Assembly (NCBI GenBank): GCA_963971285.1
Contig: OZ020263.1
Coordinates: 2,046,001 to 2,110,000 of the forward strand
Length of the DNA: 64,000 nt
DNA from: Astropecten irregularis
Lineage: Eukaryota > Echinodermata > Asteroidea > Paxillosida > Astropectinidae
Reading direction: 5' to 3'
Below are positions 48,711 through 61,981 of the stretch, piece after piece (the stretch's first letter is position 1; each line of letters begins with the position of its first letter). The position numbers were made by a program, and so were the translations under genes. Below the pieces are notes generated by a model. That model worked only from the letters and a program-made list of their open reading frames with translations. It searched no databases and was not told the origin of the DNA.

Positions 48711-51700
48711 CTGCACAATCAAAATCAAAATCAAAAGCAAGAAACAGAAAAACACATTTAGATCTTCTATAACCTTTCACATCTAACAGAATTTGGATTT
48801 GAATGGATTTACAAGTTAATTATGACAGTTTAAGAGACAACTGACAAAGTTGGTAAAAATTGCCATCCTCAGATTGGACAAACCTGAGGCGGATGAACCA
48901 TGACAATACCTGTAAAGAAGACAGAGACTATGGCTACAGACCTAAGGAGGGAAAGATGATACAATAATGAGCCCAGGTCTTCGCAAACCATGTTGGCAAA
49001 GTGCTAGTACAGCACTTTGTCCAATTAGTCAAATATTTTACAGGTCAAAGCGCAGGCCTAAATACGACAACTGTTCTCCATTTGGGGATGCGACAAAAGA
49101 AAAAATGCCACAAAATCAGTCATTTAAGTTGGTCATCAGTATACTTTGGCTTATCCTTATTTTTTCATATTTATGAACAAATATTAGGAGGTTCTACAGT
49201 ATCATGATGTGACTGTAAGGGATGGTGCACTTTTGTGGGCCAACGTTTCTTGTTTCCCTACAACTGATCTGTCTTGTCCTTCATTGGCCTTCCATTCAGT
49301 TTTGACCCAAGGAAGATGACCTATACCAGTGCCAGGTTTTTTTTCAGGAGTGCAACCTCCAAGAATGGAGGAAGGAAGCATGCTCCTAGCAAAGGCCAAA
49401 TACACCAGGTCAATGCACAGGACCAGCAAATCCCTCTCACAACCTGTTCATAGTGATATTTCAACGCTACGGTGACACGCACACTCGGGCCTCCTAGCTG
49501 CACCTTCGCATCACCTATAGCTAGACTCCCCTTGCCCCTCAAGGTACAAGCTTCACACAGGGACTCATTTTTCTACCTCGGTCACACCTTTTACCAGGTC
49601 CTAATCCAAGGAACGTGCTACAGAGCTCCTTTTTCACCTTGTTTAGTCTCTACAGATCATTGGTAGAGAACACTGGGGAATTCTGGAGAGGCTTAGGGCC
49701 CAATTACAACCACAATTGATGCCTTCTCTTCTGAGACTGGTTTCCGATCTCTAGAGAGTTTGGTTTTGAAAGCTTGTTAAGTTCACTGGCGAGATATTCC
49801 TGGCCTCCTGAGGGTAATTTTACCACCTCAGGAGAAACGTGTGTACCAAATCAAATTTCCAAACTTGATTTTATCAAAATTCCACAAAAACTAGGGAAGA
49901 ACTAGGATCTAGAAAACATACATGGTTGGTGTTTGCGCTCATTACCAGCACACTCTCGTAAAAGTTGGGTCCTCCATCCTTTCTTAACTTATTCCTTTTA
50001 ATGGGGCCTTTGGCTTTATTGTTATCTTGGGAGTTGGTAAACTAGAGCCAGATAAGGTTGATGGAGTTATTACGCTTGGCTGAAGGACACCTAGCCACAG
50101 GCAGTAGACCACATCATTATGTCTGGTCAGTTAGTTGCTACGCAGCTGATTGGTTGATAGTGTCACTTAACCATGCACAAGCAGTGACTCTGTCACTGCA
50201 CATGGAAAACCGCAGTGTGACGTCACTTTGAACTGGAAATGCAGTGCAAACGAGTTGGTTCACGCACTATAGTTCCTCTGCTATGTGCATGAACAAATAC
50301 ATTGTATTCAATTCTAGTAAGTCCATGGTCTATTATAGATGCCCCTTCTTCTTCCGTGACAGGTTCAACAAATTATGACCAATTCAAGAGCTTGAATCGA
50401 ATCGAATCGAATCGAAACAACCCATGATTAAGTATGACTGAACGGTTTACATTTTCTGCGCTCCCGGATTTACGAGTATAAACTCTGTACGAAGATTTCA
50501 AGTTCATAGCAGTGCAAATTAATGACTACATAGACTAGTTTCAGGTCCCTACATTATTTCAAATTTTCTAAACTCAGGGATGAGCGATGTCGGGCCTTCT
50601 TCTATTGGACGAAGCAGTGATGTACATGGGATAATATACCAATAATTTTATAATACATATCCGCTTAATGGATATGAAAACAAGTTACTTATTTATCTTG
50701 AATAAAGCACCATTCTTCAGGAGAAGGCAACGCATGGGTTTACGTGGTTCAAATAAAGTGAAGCGGCGTTGATCTCATTCAGTGCAGACAAACCTGTGTT
50801 TATTGGCGAAACGGAGCCAGAGAACGACGTTCTACCGCCCAAAATATACTGTACCACTCATACCACTCATTTTGGAATGGAAAAGATTATTTAGGAAGAA
50901 AATTGTCCAACAACCTTACTTTTGCCACCAATGTTCCACCTTCTTCATTATTGCTCACTATATGTCAGCCTGTCCATCGATCTGTGCACGATGTGGTGCG
51001 CCAACACAACGGGTTTATATATGTACTTTGGAAATACTTTTGTCTGATTATTTCTGCTGACGGACTCCATGTGCCCTTTGTTTACGAATATAGTTCCCGG
51101 TTGTGGTCACAAAATACGGCGATTTTCGTCGGGAAAAACATCATTCGCACGGTCACTGCGAGTGTAGGTTCGAAAGTTCCTTAAAAGGTTGCCTTGCACT
51201 GTGTTTCTTTTTTTATAATTCAAACAAATCACGAACATATTCATGAAGACTTTCGTGCTCCTTCGCTTCACACATACGCATGAAAAAACAGAGGACATCA
51301 TAATTTCACAGACTGAAAAATGTAATTTCTCTTTTTTGGAATTATTAACAGCATGGGAGTGTCCCCATGCTAAACTGCTGAGTGTAAATTCGATCGAGTA
51401 TTTAAAAAAATTCATTATTTTGCAATCAAATTCGTCTAACATTCATTTAAATTCGTCACATGATTATATGCCGTCCTTCATTTTTTTTTAAGTTCCGTTT
51501 CATCGTTTCATTTTTACTTTAAACATAACTTACTACTGTCGGAAAAATACTTGTCTGACGCAGAAACACACCCGAACTGAGAATGTATGATGTGCTTTTC
51601 GAATATAATGTTAGCCTATTTGAATGTGTATAATTATACATTCACGGATCGGTATTTTTGTTTGGCCGGAAAAACCTCAGTAGAGGAAAGATGGTTTTTA

Positions 51701-52301
51701 AAATTATGCATACAAGAAATAAGCAGGCCTACTTCATCAAAATAAAAGAAGATGTATGCGTTATTTCACATCTTTTTCAGAATAGTTCACACCATCACTT
51801 GGTTGTATGGCCCTCTGGCACGGTTTCTATTTGGAGCTATTTGCCTACGTTACGAAGATTTCTGATGTCTGGAGTATAAAGTGGAGTAAGACGGTTCAGT
51901 CGGAATCATGAGAGCAAGTGAAAGAAACTACTTGTAGCCTAAAAAGGGGCCTATGAAGTGCATACCTATAAGCTTTTTTACAAAGCTGTTTACAGTCAGA
52001 TTTTCAGTTTAATTTGAACGACAAATTCTTGAAATCGCTTGGCAAAAGACGAATTTGATCATTCATAATGTAGATGATGATCAAGTGAGACGAATTAGAG
52101 TGATATGACTAAAACGAATGAAAACTGACGAAACCGATTGACTATTGATCAATTCGAATGACCAACGACTAAATTGAATGTAGCATTTTCACATTCCAGT
52201 CTTCTCGGGACGAAATTGAAGTGAAGTGCTTAGGAAATTGAATGAAAAAAGTTTGAAAATGTGCGAGAAAACCTATAGTAAGTTGAAAAAAAAAAATAAG
52301 A
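48711..52301. other. Sequence upstream of the first FRAS1 exon seen
   Basis: Either the first FRAS1 intron(s) or intergenic DNA. No cysteine-containing exon that would complete VWC1 was found. Includes a GAATC pentamer tract at 50394-50416. Confidence 0.6.
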
Positions 52302-55300
52302 ATCCGACCCCCCTTAAATCTGCAAAGGGGGTCGTGTGTAATACTTGTATATAATCCGACCCCCCTTAAATCTGCAAAGGGGGTCGTGTGCAATACTTGT
52401 ATATTATATCCGACCCCCCTTAAATCTGCAAAGGGGGTCGTGTGTAATACTTGTATATTATCCGACCCCCCTTAAATCTGCAAAGGGGGTCGTCTGTAAT
52501 ACTTGTTTATTATATCCGATCCCCCTTAAATCTGCAAAGGGGGTCGTGTGTAATACTTGTATATTATCCGACCCCCCTTAAAACTGCAAAGGGGGTCGTC
52601 TGTAATACTTGTTTATTATATCCGATCCCCCTTAAATCTGCAAAGGGGGTCGTGTGTAATACTTGTATATTATCCGACCCCCCTTAAAACTGCAAAGGGG
52701 GTTGTGTGTAATACTTGTATATTATATCCGACCCCCCTTAAATCTGCAAAGGGGGTCGTGTGTAATACTTGTATATTATCCGACCCCCCTTAAAACTGCA
52801 AAGGCGGTTGTGTGTAATACTTGTATATTATATCCGACCCCCCTTAAATCTGCAAAGGGGGTCGTGTGTAATACTTGTATATAATCCGACCCCCCTTAAA
52901 TCTGCAAAGGGGGTTGTGTGTAATACTTGTATATTATATCCGACCCCCCTTAAATCTGCAAAGGGGGTCGTGTGTAATACTTGTATATTATCCGACCCCC
53001 CTTAAATCTGCAAAGGGGGTCGTGTGTAATACTTGTATATTATCCGACCCCCTTAAATCTGCAAAGGGGGTCGTGTGTAATACTTGTATATTATATCCGA
53101 CCCCCCTTAAATCTGCAAAGGGGGTCGTGTGTAATACTTGTATATTATATCCGACCCCCCTTAAATCTGCAAAGGGGGTCGTGTGTAATACTTGTATATT
53201 ATCCGACCCCCATTAAAACTGCAAAGGGGGTCGTGTGTAATACTTGTATATTATCCGACCCCCCTTAAATCTGCAAAGGGGGTCGTGTGTAATACTTGTA
53301 TATTATCCGACCCCCTTAAATCTGCAAAGGGGGTCGTGTGTAATACTTGTATATTATCCGACCCCCCTTAAATCTGCAAAGGGGGTCGTGTGTAATACTT
53401 GTATCCGACCCCCTTAAATCTGCAAAGGGGGTCGTGTGTAATACTTGTATATTATATCCGACCCCCCTTAAATCTGCAAAGGGGGTCGTGTGTAATACTT
53501 GTATATTATATCCGACCCCCCTTAAATCTGCAAAGGGGGTCGTGTGTAATACTTGTATATTATATCCGACCCCCCTTAAATCTGCAAAGGGGTTCGTGTG
53601 TAATACTTGTATATTTTCCGACCCCCCTTAAATCTGCAAAGGGGGTCGTGGGTAATACTTGTATATAACCCGACGGCCCCCCTTGAATCTGCAAAGGGGG
53701 TCGTGTGTAATACTTGTATATAACCCGACCCCCCTTAAATCTGCAAAGGGGGTCGTGTGTAATACTTGTATATTATATCCGACCCCCCTTAAATCTGCAA
53801 AGGGGTTCGTGTGTAATACTTGTATATTTTCCGACCCCCCTTAAATCTGCAAAGGGGGTCGTGTGTAATACTTGTATATAACCCGACCCCCCTTGAATCT
53901 GCAAAGGGGGTCGTGTGTAATACTTGTATATAACCCGACCCCCCTTAAATCTGCAAAGGGGGTCGTGTGTAATACTTGTATATAACCCGACCCCCTTAAA
54001 TCTGCAAAGGGGGTCGTGTGTAATACTTGTATATTATCCGACCCCCCTTAAAACTGCAAAGGGGGTCGTGTGTAATACTTGTATATTATCCGACCCCCCT
54101 TAAATCTGCAAAGGGGGTCGTGTGTTATACTTGTATATTATCCGACCCCCTTAAATCTGCAAAGGGGGTCGTGTGTAATACTTGTATAATATCCGACCCC
54201 CCTTAAATCTGCAAAGGGGGTCGTGTGTAATACTTGTATATTATCCGACCCCCTTAAATCTGCAAAGGGGGTCGTGTGTAATACTTGTATATTATATCCG
54301 ACCCCCCTTAAATCTGCAAAAAGGGGGTCGTGTGTAATACTTGTATATTATATCCGACCCCCCTTAAATCTGCAAAGGGGGTCGTGTGTAATACTTGTAT
54401 ATTATATCCGACCCCCCTTAAATCTGCAAAGGGGTTCGTGTGTAATACATGTACTTGTATATTTTCCGACCCCCCTTAAATCTGCAAAGGGGGTCGTGGG
54501 TAATACTTGTATATAACCCGACGGCCCCCCTTGAATCTGCAAAGGGGGTCGTGTGTAATACTTGTATATAACCCGACCCCCCTTAAATCTGCAAAGGGGG
54601 TCGTGTGTAATACTTGTATATTATCCGACCCCCCTTAAATCTGCAAAGGGGGTCGTCTGTAATACTTGTATATTATATCCGACCCCCCTTAAATCTGCAA
54701 AGGGGGTCGTGTGTAATACTTGTATATTATCCGACCCCCCTTAAATCTGCAAAGGGGGTCGTGTGTAATACTTGTATATTATCCGACCCCCCTTAAATCT
54801 GCAAAGGGGGTCGTGTGTAATACTTGTATATAATCCGACCCCCCTTGAATCTGCAAAGGGGGTCGTGTGTAATACTTGTATATTATCCGACCCCCCTTAA
54901 ATCTGCAAAGGGGGTCGTGTGTAATACTTGTATATTATCCGACCCCCTTAAATCTGCAAAGGGGGTCGTGTGTAATACTTGTATATTATATCCGACCCCT
55001 TAAATCTGCAAAGGGTGTCGTGTGTAATACTTGTATATTATATCCGACCCCCCTTAAATCTGCAAAGGGGGTCGTGTGTAATACTTGTATATTATATCCG
55101 ACCCCCCTTAAATCTGCAAAGGGGGTCGTGTGTAATACTTGTATATTATCCGACCCCCCTTAAATCTGCAAAGGGGGTCGTGTGTAATACTTGTATATAA
55201 TCCGACCCCCCTTGAATCTGCAAAGGGGGGCGTGTGTAATACTTGTATATTATCCGACCCCCCTTAAATCTGCAAAGGGGGTCGTGTGTAATACTTGTAT

Positions 55301-55814
55301 ATTATCCGACCCCCCTTAAATCTGCAAAGGGGGTCGTGTGTAATACTTGTATATAATCCGACCCCCCTTGAATCTGCAAAGGGGGGCGTGTGTAATACTT
55401 GTATATTATCCGACCCCCCTTAAATCTGCAAAGGGGGTCGTGTGTAATACTTGTATATTATCCGACCCCCTTAAATCTGCAAAGGGGGTCGTGTGTAATA
55501 CTTGTATATTATATCCGACCCCCCTTAAATCTGCAAAGGGTGTCGTGTGTAATACTTGTATATTATATCCGACCCCCCTTCCTCTGCAAAGGGGGTCGTG
55601 TGTAATACTTGTATATTTTCCGACCCCCCTTAAATCTGCAAAGGGGGTCGTGTGTAATACTTGTATATAACCCGACCCCCCTTAAATCTGCAAAGGAGGT
55701 CGTGTGTAATACTTGTATATTATCCGACCCCCCTTAAATCTGCAAAGGGGGTCGTGTGTAATACTTGTATATAATCCGACCCCCCTTAAATCTGTAAAGG
55801 GTGTCGTGTGTAAT
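52302..55814. repeat. 52/54-bp hairpin satellite, about 66 units
   Basis: Head-to-tail units starting ATCCGACCCCC. Each has an internal inverted repeat CGACCCCCCTT / AAAGGGGGTCG around an AAATCTGC loop and a spacer GTGTGTAATACTTGTATATT. Units of 52 and 54 bp alternate in the left part, giving a 106-bp dimer; 51-bp and other variants occur later. The array keeps long frames open only because the repeat lacks stops in some frames; they are not genes. Confidence 0.97.
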
Positions 55815-55852
55815 GTGGGACGAAGAATGGCCAACTCTGCATTCATTTTAGC

Positions 55853-56615
55853 TTACACTGAGGCAGTAAGTCTCCGAGGTGCAACGAAGCCTGGCAATCG
55901 TTGTCGGAGATGTTCGATTATTTCGGTAGCGTTTTTCGTGTCTAGTATATGAATGACGTCTTGCGCGGAAACATAAAAATGCCGTGCTGAATGACCCTGG
56001 ACGAGATCATCATATAGGGTACGGCCATCGTTTAGCTCTATTAACTTCAGCATTGAAATAATGTCCCCTGCCGTGAAGATCCCATTCCAATCAGCACCAT
56101 CACCATGTGCTTCGCCTTTTCTGGACACTCAAAGCCATACCTAGTAAAAAATCTTCCTTGCCGCCAAAATGTACTTCTCGTGCAACCTTCATGAAACGCT
56201 CCCTCTGGCGCCGCATCCTTCTGCCGATTTCTTTTGACCTCCACTTGGACTTTCTTGAATCTGCAGTAGGTCGTTCCTTAAGTTCTCTTCTCCATTACTG
56301 TTTGGTATAGTGACTTTGTACTTCTCTTCTGGCCAGCCATGGGCTGCCGAAAACCTTCAAGCAGTGGAACATCATTGTCTGGGACTCTTCATTGGCCACT
56401 TTTACAGGGAGGGGATTGACAACATCGCCTGCTCTTGCAGGTTGACCACCGTCATTCGGGATTTCAATTCTTGCGGGAGGCACCTGGATATTAGGTACAT
56501 CTGCTGGCTGGGGATTGTCATCATTAGCTGCTCTTTCAGGTCGATTTATATCCCTGTCATTTTGCTCGTCTTTCAGCATTAGGCGGTGGGTCGTTTTCCG
56601 CTGATCCAAAGACAT
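55853..56615 (-). pseudogene. Unidentified coding remnant, frame-disrupted
   Basis: Three adjoining minus-strand open stretches read like protein. 56615-56295 is 106 codons, Asn/Pro/Asp-rich. About 56294-56099 contains SKWRSKEIGRRMRRQRERF and FGGKEDFLLGMAL. 56128-55853 contains GDIISMLKLIELNDGRTLYD and VIHILDTKNATEIIEHL. They lie in different frames with a stop between the first and second. Either introns or frameshifts separate them. The right edge of the satellite is 40 bp away. I do not recognise the family; a decayed transposon or retrocopy is possible. Confidence 0.4.
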
Positions 56616-57596
56616 CTTCTGCTAGATTATTTGGAAATGAAATGAGATGGATGCATCTTGACTTCAGTGCATTTATGCGTTGTCTCGAATCTTCTGGTTC
56701 TTCTTCGTTGTTGTTATTTCGAAGAGAATGTCATCCAAACAGTAAAGTTACAAAGGCTGTCAGCGAAATCGCTCGTCTGTGGTAATTTTCCTTATACAAA
56801 AACTGTTCTGGGACTAGACATTAATTTGTTTCTCTAGCAAGGTATAAAAAAGTTTCCAACCTCTTTTCCGCCGTCTCAAATCTTGACAAAGAAATGCTAG
56901 TGCCGTTGATGTTGGAACGAACACAGTGCCGTTCAAGAGTTCAGCATCAAAATGAGTCCCCCAATAATTCCCGGCCTGTCATCCATGGCAATATAACAAC
57001 ACGCAAAGGTGATAAACGGCACCAATCATGAGAAAAGCGCACAAAAATTACTCCGTTAAATTTAAATCTAATCAATCGTCCAAACCTATACTATGCCTAA
57101 GTCCACCCACAGCTGTTAATTTCAGTATTCATAATAATAATAATAAAAACGTGAGGCATGTCACATGATGTCACAGGGAAAATGAAGCAAATTTATTGTG
57201 TAATAAATCATGAAATGTTTGTGGTATAGTTTTGCATTTCTGTGCAGCGGGATTAGTTGTGGCAACGATGCATGGTTGTGGCAGTGAAGCTCGTGGACCC
57301 AGTATGGCAAGAAAATATCAAACAATGTTTATTTAAATTTAATCGAAACAAACACGATGCACTGTGACCATGCGCGGAACTCCAACCGAAAACGCACACA
57401 ACCTATTATCAAATGCATATCCCCACCACTGTGCTGTACATTGTACATGTGTATGTACATAGGACATGTACAGTGTGCATGCATTTACTGGTATGCCCCG
57501 CCCGCCCAAGGTTTGCGGTTTCAACAGTCCCAGCCTGGCTGCCAGGGTTAATGTAGCATAACAGAATGTAAACAATGCGGTTTGATAAGGCTTCTG

Positions 57597-57626
57597 CACA
57601 AAACCCCCAGACTCGGGGGTTTTGTG
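57597..57626. repeat. Perfect 12-bp-stem hairpin
   Basis: CACAAAACCCCC (57597-57608) and GGGGGTTTTGTG (57615-57626) are exact inverses around an AGACTC loop. Confidence 0.9.
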
Positions 57627-60600
57627 TACAAAAAGCTAAGGCCCAACTTTTACGAGAGTGTGCTGGTAATGCTGTTGCCCCACTACATGAGAACAATGCT
57701 AATGGCGGCCATTAGTTTTATTGTCAAAAACTTCATAAAAATACAAATTATACAAAAACAAAAAAAAACAGAATGTTAGATCAACAGATATTTGAATTAA
57801 ATCGTTGCTGATTTAAAGACACATGCAGTTTTTTGTAAGTTAAGTAAAACAAATCTTTACAAGTAAAAACTGCTGCAAACTTCTCATCAGCCACAAGAAT
57901 GACCTGAAATTTATAAAAATGCTTGGAGTTAGGAAGGCCTGACGCATTTCGCTCCAAGGATCTTTATCGAAGGCTAAACAAAATCTTGGGACACCACATC
58001 AGCCTGATCAGGGGTGGAGGCATTTATTGCCATAATGTGGACTGGGCACCCCTTCCAAGTTCCAGTCCTATTTATACTAAAAAGAGACCATACAACTTCA
58101 GTTATTTCAGACATTTCACTGCAGTACAATGGCCAACCAAGCCTCATTGATACGCTGTTTACATTTATGAAAAAAAAACTCTAATCACGTCCAAGAACCA
58201 CATGTACCTGGCTAGACTGAAGATTAACAACAGTCAGTAAATGCGTCTGTGAATTGCTTGGAACCCGGAGCTGTTCCTTTTTATAGATCCGTGCTCTGAA
58301 CCTCGTGGCTAGACAGCCAGACATACATACAGCATAGGACCAGTTTATGATTCAATCCGTCAGCGGAGTCGCTAAACAAGTTCACATCCTGACTAGACGG
58401 ACCAGACCGGACAGGTCCTGTGTTCTTCTTGCACACCGCCGGGAGTGAGCGAACGAGAGGTAGAGGGAGAGATAGATCTGGGATGTTGATGATGATGATG
58501 ATGATGTAGTTGGCGATGATGATGAGTCGCCGTGGTGATTACAACCTGCTTCCTTATTAGTGCGTAGGGAGGAGGGCATGTAAGCAACAACAACAAGATA
58601 AGCAAGATAGTCTCCACAAGCAACTCGGCATCATACACCACGTAGGCCCTACATGTAGTTCATTGCAGATTTTCATCACGTTAATCTTGTAATGACTCAA
58701 TCCTAATCAGAATTTCCTGCAAATTTCCGGTACTTAAAAAAAATTCAATTTATTTGATGAATTTGCAAGGATAGATTTCATGGCGCTTAGACTGAGTAAA
58801 CTTGGAACAATCATCAAAAATGCCTTTTTTGTGCCAAGAATCTAAGCTTCTCTTCCAAAACTCTGCTTTGGATTCTGGAACAGGTATCTGCTCCATAAAT
58901 TTAGGTACGTTTCAAATTCTATTGCCTGTGTTGACTGAGTAGATGGAGTTTTAACTACCAATGAAAATTGGCAACCTGTAGGACTATTTCCCGTTGTTTG
59001 GTTGACAGCGAAGGTTTGGAAAAGGGTCTGAAAGAAACATACCTCTCTCTATTAAAAAAGAGCTGTCTAGCTTCAAAATTTCCAACAGGCACAAAGAACT
59101 GTCCTTGGAATGGCCTTAAAACAACTTTTAAATTACAATGACCTTCCTGTAATCAACTCCAGGACATGCACACTCATCACTAAGGAATTCTGAATGTTCC
59201 TAACACTAACAGTGACCAGGTGATAGAAAGCTCCATGAAACTGACTGGGCAGAAAATGGACATTCATGAAAATTGCTCAACATTTTCTAGACCATGTAGT
59301 GTAAAGTTTGTACACCAGGTCTTCAGTAGTGTCACCCTTGCAGAATATCACGGCACAATACAACTTCCACTGGGTGTTCAGCATTTCATCCAGTATCTTG
59401 GTACAGTGGTCAACCATGGGTCATCCAGTATCTCATACAGTGGTCAACCATGGGTCAACACACTGTGTGACCAGACCCTATGTTGCCATGCTAATTGCAA
59501 CCCCCACTTCAAGGCCCTCCATCCACTACTGACCACAGAAAGCAACACCCCTCCTATTGTAGCCAGTGACCCCACAGGAGGAGTTGACTGAAGAGAGAGC
59601 TGCTGTGACCTCAGAAGCCAGGGCACCAAGTTGCCTCAAGTAACATGCAACCCAAACATGGATTCCGGTTGCATCTTTTCACATGCTGTCCTGGTTTATC
59701 CATCATCCTGGTGACTGAATTTCAAATTCTGCGAGCCCAGCAAGGTTCTAATTCCAGCTTCTCAATTTCTTCAAAAAATTAGAGCGCGCGAGAATGATAC
59801 ATTTCTTCTGCTGTTCCAATCTAAGTTAGGAAGAAAAGAGATCTCCCTCTCTTGAATGACATGTACCACAACAATTTACAGGAATGGACATGTGCAAATT
59901 TCATAACAAGTTTAGCGGAGAAAAAGGATGACTTTTAATCCAGTCAGTTTAATTCCCTTGTGGTTATTTGATGATTGGAGAAAAGGGATCACAGTTCTAG
60001 CTAAAAAATGTTTCCTAGACCAAAACAAATGACAGGGTCTGACATTTGTGAATTTGGAAACACATTAGAGGGAAAAGGATAACAGCTCAGGCACAAGAAT
60101 GTTTTTTTGGAGGACAAACATGTTCAGCTGTTTTGACACCAAATTCAATGCAGGATTCTTCTCCTGTTGATGAAAGGGACAGCAGAATGCTCGACAGCTT
60201 GACAGATGGCAAAGAAATCATCAAGATTCTCTCTCAGTCTTTTTCGCCACCACTGGATAAACAAGCTCCGGTATTTTTCTTCCTTTTTTTCCCCTCCTGT
60301 TTTTGTTTCTGTTTAACTTGTTGACGAACCGATTGTGCGATTTCTAGAAGGCAACTTGCAAAGCAAACAACTGGCAGGAAAAGTTTGCCTTTTTTAGTTG
60401 TCGGAAGGAACGCTTTACATACAAAACATTGAAGTTATGGAGATTCTGTTGGGGTATGGGGTCTATGGGTCAATGTTTGAGGTCTTTCACTGCCCAAGCG
60501 AAGTAAAGAGCAGAACTGTAGCAATGACAATGCACGAAGACCAATTACGTTAAATTTTGACGTTTACGTACGAAGAGAACAATTCACTTCTGCCTTTATG

Positions 60601-61846
60601 CACATTCACCATGTTCACAGCGTGTTGCAAGCAGGAACACACAAAAACAACACACAAGACCTGACACTGTAATGAGGATAAGGGGAACTTTCCAGCGACA
60701 TACACTAAACAAGGGCCTTTTACAACCCAGCGCTCAGACCAAAACAGTCCGCTGAAAACATTCTGCAAAACTGGGAGCCGTTTCAAAAATAAACCCAGGG
60801 ACAGTTTAGTGGCACCTGCCTGCTAAATCCCTCACAGAAAAGTCCCTCTATATATCTGCGTCAAAGCACCATTCACGGATGTCTTTTGGAGCTGTTTGGC
60901 ACATAAGTACCAAAGGCAGTCCATACTTAACAGGGAACTGATACCAAAAACCAGGGCATCTCGGAAATGCATGGTTGTTTTGGTTGGAGAAAGTTCGAGG
61001 AGGAGAAGAAGAAGAATAGTCCGTGGGAACTGGTGAGAAACTGACACAAAGGAGGGGGTCAAAGACTTTAATGGTTCTAGCCACCAGGGGGGAATTAGGC
61101 TAATGTGGCCCCCTGCTGATAGTGGTTCCTCATCATTGACAAGGAAGGGGAGGTAAGGAGAAAGCAGACCTATGAGAAACAACTCCTCCATGAACATCAA
61201 AGATACCTCCTCTTCTGTCCAGTCTTAAGATCTTGATGACCTCATGCTGGGCTAATTGGTCTGATCCCATTGGTCATTATCCTGTGCCTGAAACTAACTG
61301 TTCAGGTCACCTCCAAATGAGGAGAAAGAGTCATTTCATTTCAATTATCAAGGTCTAAAAGCATTTGTTAAGAGTGGACCAAGAATGTTAAATGGATTAG
61401 GTCCTAAGGTAACCATGGACTGGAACAAGATGTCCCATTCATGGTGTGGTCAAATTGGGAGCAATAAAGGTTGGTTATTCTGGGGATAGGGTCGGGATGG
61501 TGGTTGTAGTATTAATCCGAAGGATTGCCAAAAAGAAGTTTAGGGCAATATTCATATAATGTGATGGTATGCCATGAATCTACATAAAGCAAACATGAAC
61601 ATCAAACCAGTCCTGTTTTGACGCTGGGCCATATTTGCTCTTTTGTGGTGAAAATGGAGTTGTTAAAGCTGTTTGTTGATGTATTGAATTTCAAAGCTAC
61701 AAACAGGAAGCAGGTCTAGATTGTGGTTTTAATACAACCTCTCAGTCCTACATGAGTCTTTTGATTAATCTAAGGTGAGTCATTGTCTATTGTCCCAGCA
61801 ACCAGCCAGGTATTCTAAAGAATAAGCCTATTATTGTAATATCTCT

Positions 61847-61981
61847 GGGGTCGATTTCACCAAACTCTTCGTAACTTACTATCAATCGTAGGACTTATGA
61901 TGCATTGCAACCCTACGTAGGATACAAAGGGTTAACCTTTGTCACTCGAGTTACGATCGTAGGGCTTCGTGAAATTGACCT
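61847..61981. repeat. Palindromic MITE, family A
   Basis: Ends GGGGTCGATTTCACCAAACT and GGGCTTCGTGAAATTGACC are inverted. It shares the core ATGATGCATTGCAACC with the other copies. Confidence 0.85.

Noticed and set aside
48886-48911. A 26-bp candidate microexon (acceptor TTCTTTACAG, donor GTTTGT) upstream of the first FRAS1 exon
   Set aside because: It gives no cysteine in the frame needed to complete VWC1, and such small sites arise by chance.
50782-51184. Overlapping plus-strand frames of 92 and 93 codons
   Set aside because: No domain, no splice pattern and no supporting composition.
52302-55814. CRISPR-like array
   Set aside because: The spacers are not unique; the whole unit repeats, the context is eukaryotic, and no cas genes are present.
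52345-55952. Many overlapping plus-strand frames repeating motifs such as PPLNLQRGSCVILVYY
   Set aside because: They are translations of the 52/54-bp satellite; the unit is not a multiple of three and lacks stops in some frames, so long frames arise by chance.
60832-61200. Minus-strand 122-codon frame with a hydrophobic start
   Set aside because: No recognisable domain, no splice context, and codon use like the surrounding non-coding DNA.
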